A DNA stretch of 64,000 bases from Desulfosporosinus hippei DSM 8344 (GCF_900100785.1 NZ_FNCP01000026.1:1-64000); one strand, 5' to 3'. Positions 43,792 through 52,514 are shown, numbered from the stretch's first letter. Numbers and translations are program-made. The notes: generated by a model not told the origin, from the sequence alone.

Positions 43792-43820
43792 TTGAAAATT
43801 TTAATTAATTAAGATAAAGT
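43792..43820 (+). promoter_or_regulatory. Candidate promoter for the T-box/pro transcript
   Basis: TTGAAA (43792-43797), 17 nt, TAAAGT (43815-43820), about 60 nt before T-box stem I. Confidence 0.45.
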
Positions 43821-43880
43821 ATACCTAACTGGATAGAGAATATAGCATGTGATCGACCTAGTATGATAGACGATAGTGTT

Positions 43881-44086
43881 CAGAGAGAAAGACAATTGCT
43901 GAGAGTTTTTCCACCTTCGGTATCAGAACCCCAGTCGTGATGCTCTGATGATGAATCGGACGGTATCCACCGTTATGCGGAATTTTGTTAGATCAATCTG
44001 GCAGTGATGAGTTGGCATTGGCAATAAAGGTGGTACCGCGGAAGGCTTCTTTCGTCCTTGATATAAGGATGAGAGGGGCCTTTTTT
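43881..44086 (+). promoter_or_regulatory. T-box riboswitch, proline specifier
   Basis: The canonical T-box AAAGGTGGTACCGCG spans 44026-44040. Stem III-like CGGTATCCACCG lies at 43960-43971. Stem I is closed by CAGAG (43881-43885)/CTCTG (43943-43947), with CTGA/TCAG above, and the internal loop GAACCCCA (43926-43933) presents CCC, a proline codon. Stem I is only about 67 nt, so it appears to lack the long distal arm. The terminator AAGGCTTCTTTCGTCC.../...GGGGCCTTTTTT ends at 44086. Uncharged tRNA-Pro would favour read-through toward proC. Confidence 0.92.
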
Positions 44087-44094
44087 AGGTCTTT

Positions 44095-44335
44095 GGGTCT
44101 TGTGAAAGTAAGGAGCCATAGCTCGCTCACACACGTTGCGTTCACTGGCTCGTTGGATGCAGAAGGAATTGCGCCAACCTCTGGGCGGCGCAGGAAGTGA
44201 ACCTGGGCGCAATTGGCCTTCAGCATCGGCACTCGCCTTATCGTGAACTCCACTGAAGTGTTCACTAAGCTATTGGCTCCTTAGCTTTCTGGTCGACTAG
44301 GGCTGGGAACGGGGATGTGAAAGTAAGGAGCCATA
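44095..44335 (+). repeat. 241-bp tandem repeat, copy A, containing a foldback element
   Basis: Copy A of two adjacent near-identical units. Bases 44104-44289 have inverted ends (GAAAGTAAGGAGCCATAG vs the complement GAAAGCTAAGGAGCCAATAG). Inner pairs are GTTCAC (44140-44145)/GTGAAC (44243-44248), GATGC (44156-44160)/GCATC (44223-44227) and AATTGCGCC/GGCGCAATT, so the whole can fold into one long hairpin. GC content looks higher than the neighbours. MITE-like or structured RNA. Confidence 0.85.
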
Positions 44336-44576
44336 GGGTCTTGTGAAAGTAAGGAGCCATAGCCCGCTCACACACGTTGCGTTCACTGGCTCGTTGGATG
44401 CAGAAGGAATTGCGCCAACCTCTGGGCGGCGCAGGAAGTGAACCTGGGCGCAATTGGCCTTCAGCATCGGTACTCGCCTTATCGTGAACTCCACTGAAGT
44501 GTTCACTAAGCTATTGGCTCCTTAGCTTTCTGGTCGACTGGGGCTGGGAACGGGAATTCGTGAAAGTAAGGAATAA
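44336..44576 (+). repeat. 241-bp tandem repeat, copy B, containing a foldback element
   Basis: Same as copy A except three substitutions (T to C in the stretch GCTCGCTC, C to T in CGGCACTC, A to G in GACTAGGG) and a changed 3' junction (GGGGATGTG to GGGAATTCGTG). The foldback part is 44345-44530. A partial end GTGAAAGTAAGGA recurs at 44560-44572. Near identity implies recent duplication. Up to 44782 there are only a small hairpin and the proC leader. Confidence 0.85.
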
Positions 44577-44694
44577 TAGCCCGTTCTCGCTTGGATGTTA
44601 TTGATAAATGGATTCCTTGAACTTCTTGTTCAAGACGTTTGGGGATTGAGAGAGAATGTTCTTGCAGTTAGGGAAATGCTAATAGGAGTATGGT

Positions 44695-44749
44695 ATGAGC
44701 TTGAAATTAAGGCAAGGCCAATGTAAAGCATTTTTCTGATTGGCTTTTT
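44695..44749 (+). promoter_or_regulatory. Terminator-like hairpin with a 14-codon mini-ORF before proC
   Basis: GCCAAT (44717-44722) pairs with ATTGGC (44739-44744), then TTTTT. A mini-ORF MSLKLRQGQCKAFF runs 44695-44739 behind AGGAG (44685-44689) and ends in the hairpin's right arm. This could be an attenuator, but the peptide has no proline codons. Confidence 0.45.
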
Positions 44750-44782
44750 AATAAATAATGGTATGGGAAGGATGGTTGTGAT

Positions 44783-45592
44783 ATGTCACACAGTATTGGT
44801 TTCATTGGTGGGGGAAATATTGCGGAGGCTATGATTAGTGGTTTAAAGAAGGCAAATAGTGCTCTTGAGATTCGAGTGACTAATCTTTCCAATCGAGGAC
44901 GACTACAGGGGTTGGTTGACAGATATAAGGTTATCGCCACCTCGTTAACTGAGCTTGTAGAAGATTCTAAGGTCTTGATTATTGCAGTAAAGCCGAAGGA
45001 TGTCCAAGGGGTCTTGAAAGATTTAGCAGGTTTTTCGTTGCAGGATAAACTGGTGATTAGTGTAGCGGCAGGTGTCCCTTTGAAGGTGTTTTATAAGTAT
45101 TTGCCGGGGGTTGCAGTGGTTAGGGCAATGCCCAATACTTCAACTGCTGTACTTCATTCCATGACCGGATTAGTGCGGGGTGATAATGTTGATGATGAGC
45201 AGGCCAGTGTGGGGGAAAAGATCTTTTCAGCCACGGGTAAGATTATGTGGGTGCCCGAAAAGAATATCAATGCGTTAACAGCTATCAGTGGCAGTGGGCC
45301 GGCATATTTTTATCTTTTTGCTGAAAGCTTAATCAAGGCTGGCGTGGAATTAGGCCTTAGTGAAGCGGAAGCAGAGGTCTTGGTGCTTGAAACCCTAATT
45401 GGATCGGGAAAAATGATTGCGGAAAGTGATAAATCACCGGGAAAACTGCGTGAGGAAGTCACTTCGCCCAATGGGACGACTTATGCTGCCCTCAATGTGT
45501 TTATGGAGGAAAAATTGGCTCAGACAGTTCAGAACGCAGCTTGGGCTTGTGCTAGACGTGCGGAAGACTTGGAAGGGGAGTATTCGGAGTGA
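44783..45592 (+). CDS. proC: Pyrroline-5-carboxylate reductase
   Basis: 269 aa. Reduces pyrroline-5-carboxylate to proline. SIGFIGGGNIAEAMISGLKK binds NAD(P), VVRAMPNTS and SGSGPAYFYLFAESLIKAG carry the substrate site, and REEVTSPNGTTYAALNVF is the C-terminal signature. Its stop codon overlaps the GTG start of proB by 4 nt, so the two are translationally coupled. Confidence 0.97.
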   Translation: MSHSIGFIGGGNIAEAMISGLKKANSALEIRVTNLSNRGRLQGLVDRYKVIATSLTELVEDSKVLIIAVKPKDVQGVLKDLAGFSLQDKLVISVAAGVPLKVFYKYLPGVAVVRAMPNTSTAVLHSMTGLVRGDNVDDEQASVGEKIFSATGKIMWVPEKNINALTAISGSGPAYFYLFAESLIKAGVELGLSEAEAEVLVLETLIGSGKMIAESDKSPGKLREEVTSPNGTTYAALNVFMEEKLAQTVQNAAWACARRAEDLEGEYSE

Positions 45593-46710
45593 AAATCAGT
45601 GAGGTTCGTAGGGTTGTCTTGAAAATAGGGAGCAGCAGCTTAAACCATCCACAAGGTGGGATTGATGAGCGTGCAATTAATGAGATTGCTTCGGTCATTG
45701 CCGCCTTAAAGCAGAGTGGAGTGGAGTGCATAATCGTTTCATCTGGAGCAGTAGCTGCCGGGATGGGACAACTGAAGCTTACAGCTCGTCCGCGTGATTT
45801 GGCGGGCAAACAAGCTGTAGCAGCCGTAGGTCAAGGAGTTCTCATTGAGATGTATACTCGTTATCTTGAACGCCAAGGAATAATAGGGGCTCAAGTTTTA
45901 CTATCCCGTATTGATTTGGCCCAAGCCTCTCACTATAGAAACGCCCAAAACACTTTAGAGAAATTACTGCGTTTACAAGTTGTGCCCATCATTAATGAAA
46001 ATGACACAGTTGCGGTGGATGAACTTTGCTTTGGAGATAATGACACTTTATCCGCCTTAGTTGCCGGATTAGTTGGGGCAGATTTATTGGTCATTTTAAC
46101 GGATGTCGATGGCTTATACTCTGCAAATCCCAAGAAAGATCAATCCGCTCAACTAATTAAAGAGGTTACCGATGTTTCAGCTGTTGAATGTATGGCAAGT
46201 GGGGCAGGAAGCTTATTAGGAACGGGAGGGATGGTTACCAAACTTCGGGCCGCCAAGATAGCTACCCGTTTCGGAATTGGAATGCTGCTTTTAAACTTTA
46301 CAAGATTGCCGGAACTTAGCCCGTCAACTAAAAGCCAAGAACCTTTGGGAACATTTTTTCAACCGCTCAAACATCGACTGGCAGGTCGAAAACGTTGGAT
46401 TGCCTATGCAGGATTGTCTGAAGGCAGTATTCAAGTTGATGAAGGCGCGGCCAAAGCTCTTGTGGAAGAAGGAAAAAGTTTATTGGCTAAAGGAATTACC
46501 AATGTTGAAGGAACCTGGGAACGAAAAGAAATCGTTCGAATCATTAATTTCCAGGGAGAAGAAATTGCTCGAGGCGTTGTTGAGCTAAGCGATGCTGAGG
46601 TAAAGCTGGTAAAGGGTTTGCACTCTGAGAAGTTGCATCAATTTATTGAGAATTTCGATGGCGAAGAAGTAGTTCACCGGGACAATATGACACTTATGGT
46701 TGATGCCTAG
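45589..46710 (+). CDS. proB: Glutamate 5-kinase
   Basis: 373 aa, amino acid kinase domain plus C-terminal PUA domain. Phosphorylates glutamate, first proline step. VLKIGSSSL, IIVSSGAVAAGMGQL, IINENDTVAVDELCFGDNDTLSALVA and GTGGMVTKLRAAKIA are the kinase motifs. PUA region about 280-370. GTG 45589 overlaps the proC stop. Feedback control by proline is known in the family. Confidence 0.97.
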   Translation: MKISEVRRVVLKIGSSSLNHPQGGIDERAINEIASVIAALKQSGVECIIVSSGAVAAGMGQLKLTARPRDLAGKQAVAAVGQGVLIEMYTRYLERQGIIGAQVLLSRIDLAQASHYRNAQNTLEKLLRLQVVPIINENDTVAVDELCFGDNDTLSALVAGLVGADLLVILTDVDGLYSANPKKDQSAQLIKEVTDVSAVECMASGAGSLLGTGGMVTKLRAAKIATRFGIGMLLLNFTRLPELSPSTKSQEPLGTFFQPLKHRLAGRKRWIAYAGLSEGSIQVDEGAAKALVEEGKSLLAKGITNVEGTWERKEIVRIINFQGEEIARGVVELSDAEVKLVKGLHSEKLHQFIENFDGEEVVHRDNMTLMVDA

Positions 46711-46766
46711 AGCATAAGTTTAGATGTAGATTATAATAGAATATTTTCCAAAGGGAGGTAGATCAT

Positions 46767-48014
46767 ATGTTTTTTCCGGAATTAATTGAGATTGGGAATA
46801 AAGCTAAACAAGCAGCTCGACAATTGGCTTTCACCAGCACGGAGGCCAAAAATAAAGCCCTAATCTTTATGGCAGAAGCACTCCTAAAAAATGAGGAAGA
46901 AATCCTTAGAGCAAATAGCCTGGATGTTAAAGCTGCTGAAGATACGGGTCTAAAGAAAAGCTTAGTAAATCGATTGAAGTTATCATCAGCGAGCATCGCT
47001 CAAATTAGTCAATCTCTCCATGAAGTAGTAGCGTTACGTGATCCGGTAGGAGAAGGGGAAGTGTGGACACGGCCGAATGGTTTGCGCATTCAACAAACTC
47101 GGGTTCCATTAGGAGTCGTGGCCATGATTTATGAGGCAAGGCCTAATGTAACAGTTGATGCAGCTGCACTGTGTCTAAAGTCAGGAAATGTTGTGATCCT
47201 GAGGGGCGGGTCGGAGGCCTTGGAAAGCAATAAAGTCTTGGCGAGAGTTATAGCTGAAGCTGCTGAGGCAAGCGGATTGCCATCAGGTTCTATTCAATTG
47301 ATTACAGAGACAAATCGAGAATGGGTTCAACAGTTAATCCGTTTAAATAATTATGTTGATGTGGTTATACCCAGGGGTGGTGCTGGCCTGATTCAAACGG
47401 TGGTAACTAATGCCACTGTTCCAGTCATTGAAACCGGAACCGGAATGTGTCATGCATTTGTTGATCAAGACGCAGACTTTGAGAAGGCTGTGCCTGTTAT
47501 TATCAATGCCAAGACCCAAAATCCAGGGGTCTGTAATGCATTGGAAACCATGCTTGTGGATGAAGGGATTGCGGAAGACTTTCTTCCATTGATTGGTGAA
47601 GAACTGCAAAAAAAGCAAGTTGAGATTAAAGGGTGCTCAAGAACGTGTGAAATCTTGTCTTACGCTTCACCTGCCAGTGAAGAAGACTGGGTGGAAGAAC
47701 ATCTCGATCTTATATTAAGTGTTAAAGTCGTGCCAGGTCTTAATGGGGCGCTTGATCATATCTATCGATACTCTACAAAGCATTCTGAAACGATCATCAC
47801 CGAGAACTACTCAAAGGCTCAAAGGTTCTTGAAAGAAATCGATGCTGCTGCCGTTTATGTAAATGCTTCAACACGATTTACGGATGGAGGACGCTTCGGC
47901 TTTGGAGCAGAGATAGGAATCAGCACTCAGAAGTTGCATGCCCGAGGCCCTATGGGGTTGAGAGAATTGACGACGATTAAATACATGGTTTATGGAGATG
48001 GACAGATCGTTTAA
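46767..48014 (+). CDS. proA: Glutamate-5-semialdehyde dehydrogenase (gamma-glutamyl phosphate reductase)
   Basis: 415 aa. Reduces gamma-glutamyl phosphate with NADPH. RVPLGVVAMIYEARPNVTVDAAALCLKSGN, VIPRGGAGLI, NAKTQNPGVCNALETMLVD with the catalytic Cys, and GFGAEIGISTQKLHARGPMGL are diagnostic. AAAGGGAGG precedes the ATG. Ends the proCBA operon, with a strong terminator 48 nt after the stop. Confidence 0.97.
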   Translation: MFFPELIEIGNKAKQAARQLAFTSTEAKNKALIFMAEALLKNEEEILRANSLDVKAAEDTGLKKSLVNRLKLSSASIAQISQSLHEVVALRDPVGEGEVWTRPNGLRIQQTRVPLGVVAMIYEARPNVTVDAAALCLKSGNVVILRGGSEALESNKVLARVIAEAAEASGLPSGSIQLITETNREWVQQLIRLNNYVDVVIPRGGAGLIQTVVTNATVPVIETGTGMCHAFVDQDADFEKAVPVIINAKTQNPGVCNALETMLVDEGIAEDFLPLIGEELQKKQVEIKGCSRTCEILSYASPASEEDWVEEHLDLILSVKVVPGLNGALDHIYRYSTKHSETIITENYSKAQRFLKEIDAAAVYVNASTRFTDGGRFGFGAEIGISTQKLHARGPMGLRELTTIKYMVYGDGQIV

Positions 48015-48057
48015 TAGTCTAGCATCGAGAATTCTATCGCTTACGGTCTCTCGATGG

Positions 48058-48083
48058 AAAAGGCCGCCATTTGGCGGCCTTTT
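48058..48083 (+). terminator. Terminator of the proCBA operon
   Basis: GGCCGCC (48062-48068) pairs with GGCGGCC (48073-48079), A-tract before, TTTT after. An additional stem CATCGAGA/TCTCGATG precedes it at 48023-48055. Confidence 0.9.
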
Positions 48084-48141
48084 ATGGTAGACTAGGATTA
48101 CTCTAAGACGAGTATAATTTATAAATTGATTAATAGTTTTT

Positions 48142-48165
48142 TATGTGTTCATATATGTGTTCATA
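48142..48165 (+). repeat. Two tandem copies of a 12-bp sequence
   Basis: TATGTGTTCATA occurs at 48142-48153 and 48154-48165, upstream of the YrzF-like gene. Possible regulator site; weak evidence. Confidence 0.4.
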
Positions 48166-48226
48166 CATAGGTAGAGGATTGTGAAAGTGGAGCATCATTG
48201 AGACATGAGACAAAGGGTGTGAGCTT

Positions 48227-48904
48227 ATGGAGTGGGATATTGCGAAGAGAGAATTAAGTAAAGTGAAAGTCTCGTCAAATGGCAAAAATGAACTTGTTCT
48301 CGTGCAAGCTAAATCTAATAAGCTTAAGTGTATTGGTAGAGGGACAGATGCTGCGGTGTTTCGCTTCATCTCCGCACCCCAGTACGCTTATAAAGTGTTT
48401 AGTAATGACAAGCTAGAAAAGTTAGAACAAGAGAGCAAAGTTTATTTAAAATTAGGTTACTCGAAGTATTTTCCTGTGTATTATGGCAAAGGATTAAACT
48501 ATCTGGTGATTAGTTACGAAGCAGGAATTACTCTGTATGATTGTCTTTTACAAGGAATTCATATACCCAAACAGGTCATTATTGAGGTTGACAATGCGAT
48601 AGACTATGTACTCAGCAGAGGACTGAACCCAAGAGACATTCATCTCAAAAATATACTGTTTCATGAGGGTCAGGTAAAGCTTGTTGATGTCTCTGAGTAT
48701 CTGGAGCCAGGAAACGATAAAAGGTGGGAATACTTGAAAGAAGGATATACGGAGCATTATCACTTATTTGACGGAAAAGCCCTGCCTTTTTGGCTTTTAG
48801 AAAATGTACGAAAATGGTATAACCAGACAAGACCGGAGAGGCTAAATCTTCAAGATTTTGTGAAAGATCTCATTAATCCTTTTCAGGAAAGACTTCGCTT
48901 CTGA
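48227..48904 (+). CDS. YrzF-like protein kinase-fold protein
   Basis: 225 aa. IGRGTDAAVFRF is a divergent glycine loop, YAYKVFS the ATP-binding Lys strand, LNPRDIHLKNILF the catalytic loop (D in RDIHLKN), and KLVDVSEY replaces DFG by DVS. This matches the YrzF/RIO-like small kinases of Bacillus relatives, predicted Ser/Thr kinases of unknown target. GGTGTGAGC precedes the ATG. Confidence 0.78.
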   Translation: MEWDIAKRELSKVKVSSNGKNELVLVQAKSNKLKCIGRGTDAAVFRFISAPQYAYKVFSNDKLEKLEQESKVYLKLGYSKYFPVYYGKGLNYLVISYEAGITLYDCLLQGIHIPKQVIIEVDNAIDYVLSRGLNPRDIHLKNILFHEGQVKLVDVSEYLEPGNDKRWEYLKEGYTEHYHLFDGKALPFWLLENVRKWYNQTRPERLNLQDFVKDLINPFQERLRF

Positions 48905-49058
48905 AATGCGAGTTTTTTTATACTTGGCTAAGAATTGGGTAATAATCTAATATTAATAAAAGATTAGTAGTGAAAAAGGTGTAATTGAATGCTTAGTGAG
49001 AATTGTAAATTAATAACTGAAACAGCAAGCAAATTAGATATGGAGACAATAATAGGAT

Positions 49059-50279
49059 ATGAATATAGGTTGGAAAAAAAATATTATACTTTTTTTAGTT
49101 AGTCAGACCATTTCCCTCTTTGGATCATCCCTGGTTCAATATGCAATTATGTGGCATATTACCTTAAAATCCCAGTCCGGAGTAATGATGACCTTAGCCA
49201 TTGTCTGCGGTTTTTTGCCTACCTTATTTCTTTCACCATTTGCTGGGGTATGGGCTGATCGTTATAATCGTAAAACACTCATTATGGTATCCGATTCATT
49301 GATTGCCTTATCGACGCTGGTTCTGGCAATTTTGTTTCTTCTAGGCCATTATTCCCTTTGGCTACTTTTAGTAATGTCCGCCATACGCGCACTTGGATCA
49401 GCTATTCAAGTGCCTGCAATAGGAGCATTCCTCCCCCAACTAGTACCGGAGGATAAACTAACTCAGGTGAACGCCACGAACGGAACAATCCAAGCGCTAG
49501 TTATGTTACTGTCCCCTATGTTAAGTGGTGCCCTCCTGACAATGGCTACTATTGAATTAATATTTTTTATAGATGTGATCACAGCAGTCATTGCTGTTTT
49601 AGTTCTGCTTTTATTTTTACATGTCCCTGTCCACGCGAAAGCACTTGAAAAACAAACTCTGAGTTATTTTAGAGATCTGTGTGACGGATTCAATTACATC
49701 AGAAGTCATGGATATGTGAAGAGGTTTTTTTTGTTTTGTGCCGGCTTCTTTTTCTTAGCAGCACCTGTTGCCTTTTTAACTCCTCTGCAAGTGACTCGTA
49801 GTTTCGGTAACGATGTTTGGCGTTTAACGGCAATAGAAATTACTTTTTCACTTGGGATGATGCTTGGCGGCATTATTATGGCTTCTTGGGGTGGTTTTAA
49901 GAACAAGGTTCACACCATGACACTAGCAAGTCTTGGAATCGGAGTCTGCACCTTTGCCCTAGGAATGATTCCGGTTTTTTGGATTTATCTCATTTTTATG
50001 GGGTTGGTCGGAATTGCAATGCCGGTTTTCAACACGCCTTCAACAGTCCTATTACAGGAAAAGGTAGAGGCAGATTTTCTGGGAAGAGTGTTTGGAGTTT
50101 TAGGGATGATTTCAAGTTCCATGATGCCTTTAGGAATGCTCTTGTTCGGACCATTATCGGACATCATTATGATTGAATGGCTGCTTATTGGAACAGGCTT
50201 GCTAATGTTTATTCAAGGATTTTTCTTGTTAGGTAACAAAGTATTAATAGAAGCAGGAAAACAAATCCCCAAACTTTAA
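49059..50279 (+). CDS. MFS transporter (drug/siderophore exporter-like, MFS_3 group)
   Basis: 406 aa, about 12 membrane helices. SQTISLFGSSLVQYAIMWHIT starts helix 1, FAGVWADRYNRKTLIMVSD is the MFS loop 2-3 signature, and VQVPAIGAFLPQLVPEDKLTQVNA with NTPSTVLLQEKVEADFLGRVFG fit the EntS/macrolide exporter branch. Exports an unknown hydrophobic compound by proton antiport. No strong ribosome site; GGATATG is weak. Confidence 0.87.
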   Translation: MNIGWKKNIILFLVSQTISLFGSSLVQYAIMWHITLKSQSGVMMTLAIVCGFLPTLFLSPFAGVWADRYNRKTLIMVSDSLIALSTLVLAILFLLGHYSLWLLLVMSAIRALGSAIQVPAIGAFLPQLVPEDKLTQVNATNGTIQALVMLLSPMLSGALLTMATIELIFFIDVITAVIAVLVLLLFLHVPVHAKALEKQTLSYFRDLCDGFNYIRSHGYVKRFFLFCAGFFFLAAPVAFLTPLQVTRSFGNDVWRLTAIEITFSLGMMLGGIIMASWGGFKNKVHTMTLASLGIGVCTFALGMIPVFWIYLIFMGLVGIAMPVFNTPSTVLLQEKVEADFLGRVFGVLGMISSSMMPLGMLLFGPLSDIIMIEWLLIGTGLLMFIQGFFLLGNKVLIEAGKQIPKL

Positions 50280-50304
50280 TAAATACTAAAAGTATTTCTA
50301 TTAC

Positions 50305-50345
50305 AAGGACTTGAGATCAAAACTTTGATTCAAGTCCTTTTTTGC
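50305..50345 (+). terminator. Terminator of the MFS gene
   Basis: AAGGACTTGA (50305-50314) pairs with TCAAGTCCTT (50330-50339), with inner ATCAAA/TTTGAT, then TTTT. Confidence 0.88.
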
Positions 50346-50447
50346 GTGTTAAGCAGGGTGATTAACTTGTGGAATGGGGGTTTTATAATGAGTGACCTCT
50401 TCTCCGATGGAGTATGATTGTCCAGAAGTATAAGTTTTAATTAGATT

Positions 50448-50501
50448 TTAAGAAATTCCTAAGATTTAACTAGGTTTTTTTTAAGATCTCCACTCTATAA
50501 T
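50448..50501 (+). promoter_or_regulatory. 11-bp-phased direct repeats with -10 upstream of the glycosyltransferase
   Basis: TTAAGA (50448), CTAAGA (50459), CTAGGT (50470) and TTAAGA (50481) recur every 11 bp, and TATAAT is at 50496-50501 with no proper -35. This is the layout of an OmpR/PhoB-family activator site. The rest of the gap to 50609 shows nothing else. Confidence 0.55.
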
Positions 50502-50609
50502 TCTATTATAAGTTTAAGCGTTCAAATATGAACTCGCATTTTGAAAGAGATATGCTTTAATTTTATGATTAAAAATTGCGTTGTCATTAAGTGAGAGAGG
50601 AGATATTCT

Positions 50610-51758
50610 ATGAAACAGTTAAAAATTCTTGTGTTTTCTGCAGGCTTTGGAAATGGACACATTCGGGCAGCAGAAGCAGTTATCGAAGAACTCCGTGTAA
50701 AGGAGCCTTCCGCTATTGTAACTCATTTGGATTTCGGGGACTTTTTAAGTAAGCGATTCAATAATCTGATTAAAAAGCTATACCTCGAATTGATAAAGCA
50801 TTCTCCGGGGCTATGGGGAAGATTTTATTATCAAACTTCTAAGTTAACGCATAATTCTAGAATTCAGCGTTTTCTTAATCAATTAGGGCGTAGTGATTTT
50901 CTGAACTATATTAAGGAATTTGCCCCGGACCTTATTGTTTGTACCTATCCAACTGTTTCTTCAATTCTAGCTCAGCTTAGACTAGAACATATTCTGCAAG
51001 TACCTGTGATCACTGTGATTACAGATTATACGGTACACAGCCATTGGGTACATCCTGGTGTGGATTCCTATATGGTAGCTTGTGAGAAAGTTAAGGATAT
51101 GTTAGTGACAGGGGGAATCATCGAGGATAGGATACATGTTACAGGTATTCCGATTAGTCCAAAATTTGAGAAGAGGATTAATCGAGAGTTGATTTACTAC
51201 AAGTTAGGATTAAAATCAGATCTGCCAACCTTTCTTGTGATGGGGGGATATGGAAGTTTCGAAGAAACAACAAGAATCTGCGAGAAATTGGCAAATTCAG
51301 TAATCCCTTTACAGGTAATAATTGTTTGTGGAAATAATGGGAAGTTGTATGACTCTTTACATGAGGTGGTTACAAATGCCAGAAACACTCTGGTTAGGTT
51401 AGGTTATGCAAATAACATGGAGGAGCTCATGTCAATAGCGGATCTGATTATAACTAAGGCCGGAGGTTTAACGGTGACAGAGGCTCTTACCAAGCATTTA
51501 CCCCTTATGATATATAAGCCCATACCCGGTCAGGAAGAGGAAAATGCAAGTTTTGTACAACTCATCGGTGCAGGGCAGGTTGCAGGTACAGTAGAAGAGT
51601 TAGAAATAACTCTTAGCCGTTTCTTGAGTTATCCCGAAGAAATCGAGAAAATGCGTGAGAAGGCGTCATTAGCTTTAGTTAGTCATTCAGCAGAACAGAC
51701 CGTTGATTCTATGTTTAAATTAATAACTGAATTGAGTAACGAGCAAAGAACCGGCTGA
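50610..51758 (+). CDS. MGDG synthase-type glycosyltransferase (GT28, processive glycolipid synthase family)
   Basis: 382 aa. KILVFSAGFGNGHIRAAEAVIEEL and the CTYPTVSSILAQLR region match the N-terminal MGDG synthase domain; ITKAGGLTVTEALTKHLPLMIYKPIPGQEEENA is the nucleotide-sugar motif of UgtP and plant MGDG synthases. Transfers glucose or galactose from UDP-sugar to diacylglycerol at the membrane. AGAGAGGAGA precedes the ATG. Next is a PAP2 protein that could supply diacylglycerol. Confidence 0.88.
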   Translation: MKQLKILVFSAGFGNGHIRAAEAVIEELRVKEPSAIVTHLDFGDFLSKRFNNLIKKLYLELIKHSPGLWGRFYYQTSKLTHNSRIQRFLNQLGRSDFLNYIKEFAPDLIVCTYPTVSSILAQLRLEHILQVPVITVITDYTVHSHWVHPGVDSYMVACEKVKDMLVTGGIIEDRIHVTGIPISPKFEKRINRELIYYKLGLKSDLPTFLVMGGYGSFEETTRICEKLANSVIPLQVIIVCGNNGKLYDSLHEVVTNARNTLVRLGYANNMEELMSIADLIITKAGGLTVTEALTKHLPLMIYKPIPGQEEENASFVQLIGAGQVAGTVEELEITLSRFLSYPEEIEKMREKASLALVSHSAEQTVDSMFKLITELSNEQRTG

Positions 51759-51797
51759 TTTCAGAAAGAAGTTCTTACACTGAAGGGAAGGTTAACG

Positions 51798-52514
51798 ATG
51801 CCCAACATTATTAAAAATCTGATGCCTCTTTGTTTAATGTTATCAATCCCAATTTCAAATATTATTTATTGTCTCCTCAATAATGCAAATCGCGGGACTC
51901 ATAGCCTAGTCACTGATTTAGATCAAAGTGTCCCATTTTTAAAGATATTTATTTTGCCCTATCTATTATGGTATTTTTTTATTTTTGGAACTTTATCTTA
52001 CTTTTGCTTTAAAAATAAAAGAATCTATTACAGGACTCTTATAGCTATTAATCTTGGTTTATTGATATCTTATGCTATTTATTTTTTCTTTCAAACAAAT
52101 GTTCCAAGACCAGATTTAGTAGGTAACGACTTTTTGACCATGCTAATCGCTTTCGTATATAATAATGACCAACCTTACAATGCATTTCCAAGCATTCATG
52201 TTTTATTAAGTTTTTTGATGATTAAAGCAATAAACAAGTATCCTGGTAAGAATTATTACAATGTGTGCACAGTTTATACAATTGCTATTTTAATTATTTT
52301 AGCTACCCAGTTTATTAAACAGCATGTTATCTTAGATCTCTTATTTTCGATGGTATTAGGTGGTTTAATATTTGACCTTGTTTTTCATATAAACCTTGAG
52401 AGACTAGGATCCTGGTTGAGGAGACAATATCAATGGTTAAATGTGCGAAAGAGATCGGCAAATGGTATTGATGAGTTGAAAAGTCCAAGCAAGCAATTAG
52501 GCGTCAGATATTAA
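51798..52514 (+). CDS. PAP2-family membrane phosphatase
   Basis: 238 aa, about six membrane helices. The signature is degenerate but recognisable: FPSIHVLLSF (C2, PSxH) and TQFIKQHVILDLLF (C3, HxxxD). Such proteins dephosphorylate phosphatidate or similar lipids. It follows the glycosyltransferase by about 39 nt with AGGGAAGG, so both may form one glycolipid unit: diacylglycerol supply and glucosylation. No clear terminator before it. Confidence 0.82.
   Translation: MPNIIKNLMPLCLMLSIPISNIIYCLLNNANRGTHSLVTDLDQSVPFLKIFILPYLLWYFFIFGTLSYFCFKNKRIYYRTLIAINLGLLISYAIYFFFQTNVPRPDLVGNDFLTMLIAFVYNNDQPYNAFPSIHVLLSFLMIKAINKYPGKNYYNVCTVYTIAILIILATQFIKQHVILDLLFSMVLGGLIFDLVFHINLERLGSWLRRQYQWLNVRKRSANGIDELKSPSKQLGVRY

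Noticed and set aside
43881-44086. Leucine T-box belonging to leuA/leuB
   Set aside because: It lies downstream of leuB, and the loop shows CCC, with proCBA downstream.
43988-44506. Leftward open frames in the duplicated element (two nearly identical peptides)
   Set aside because: They repeat because the DNA is duplicated; no ribosome sites, no family, and the inverted repeats explain the sequence.
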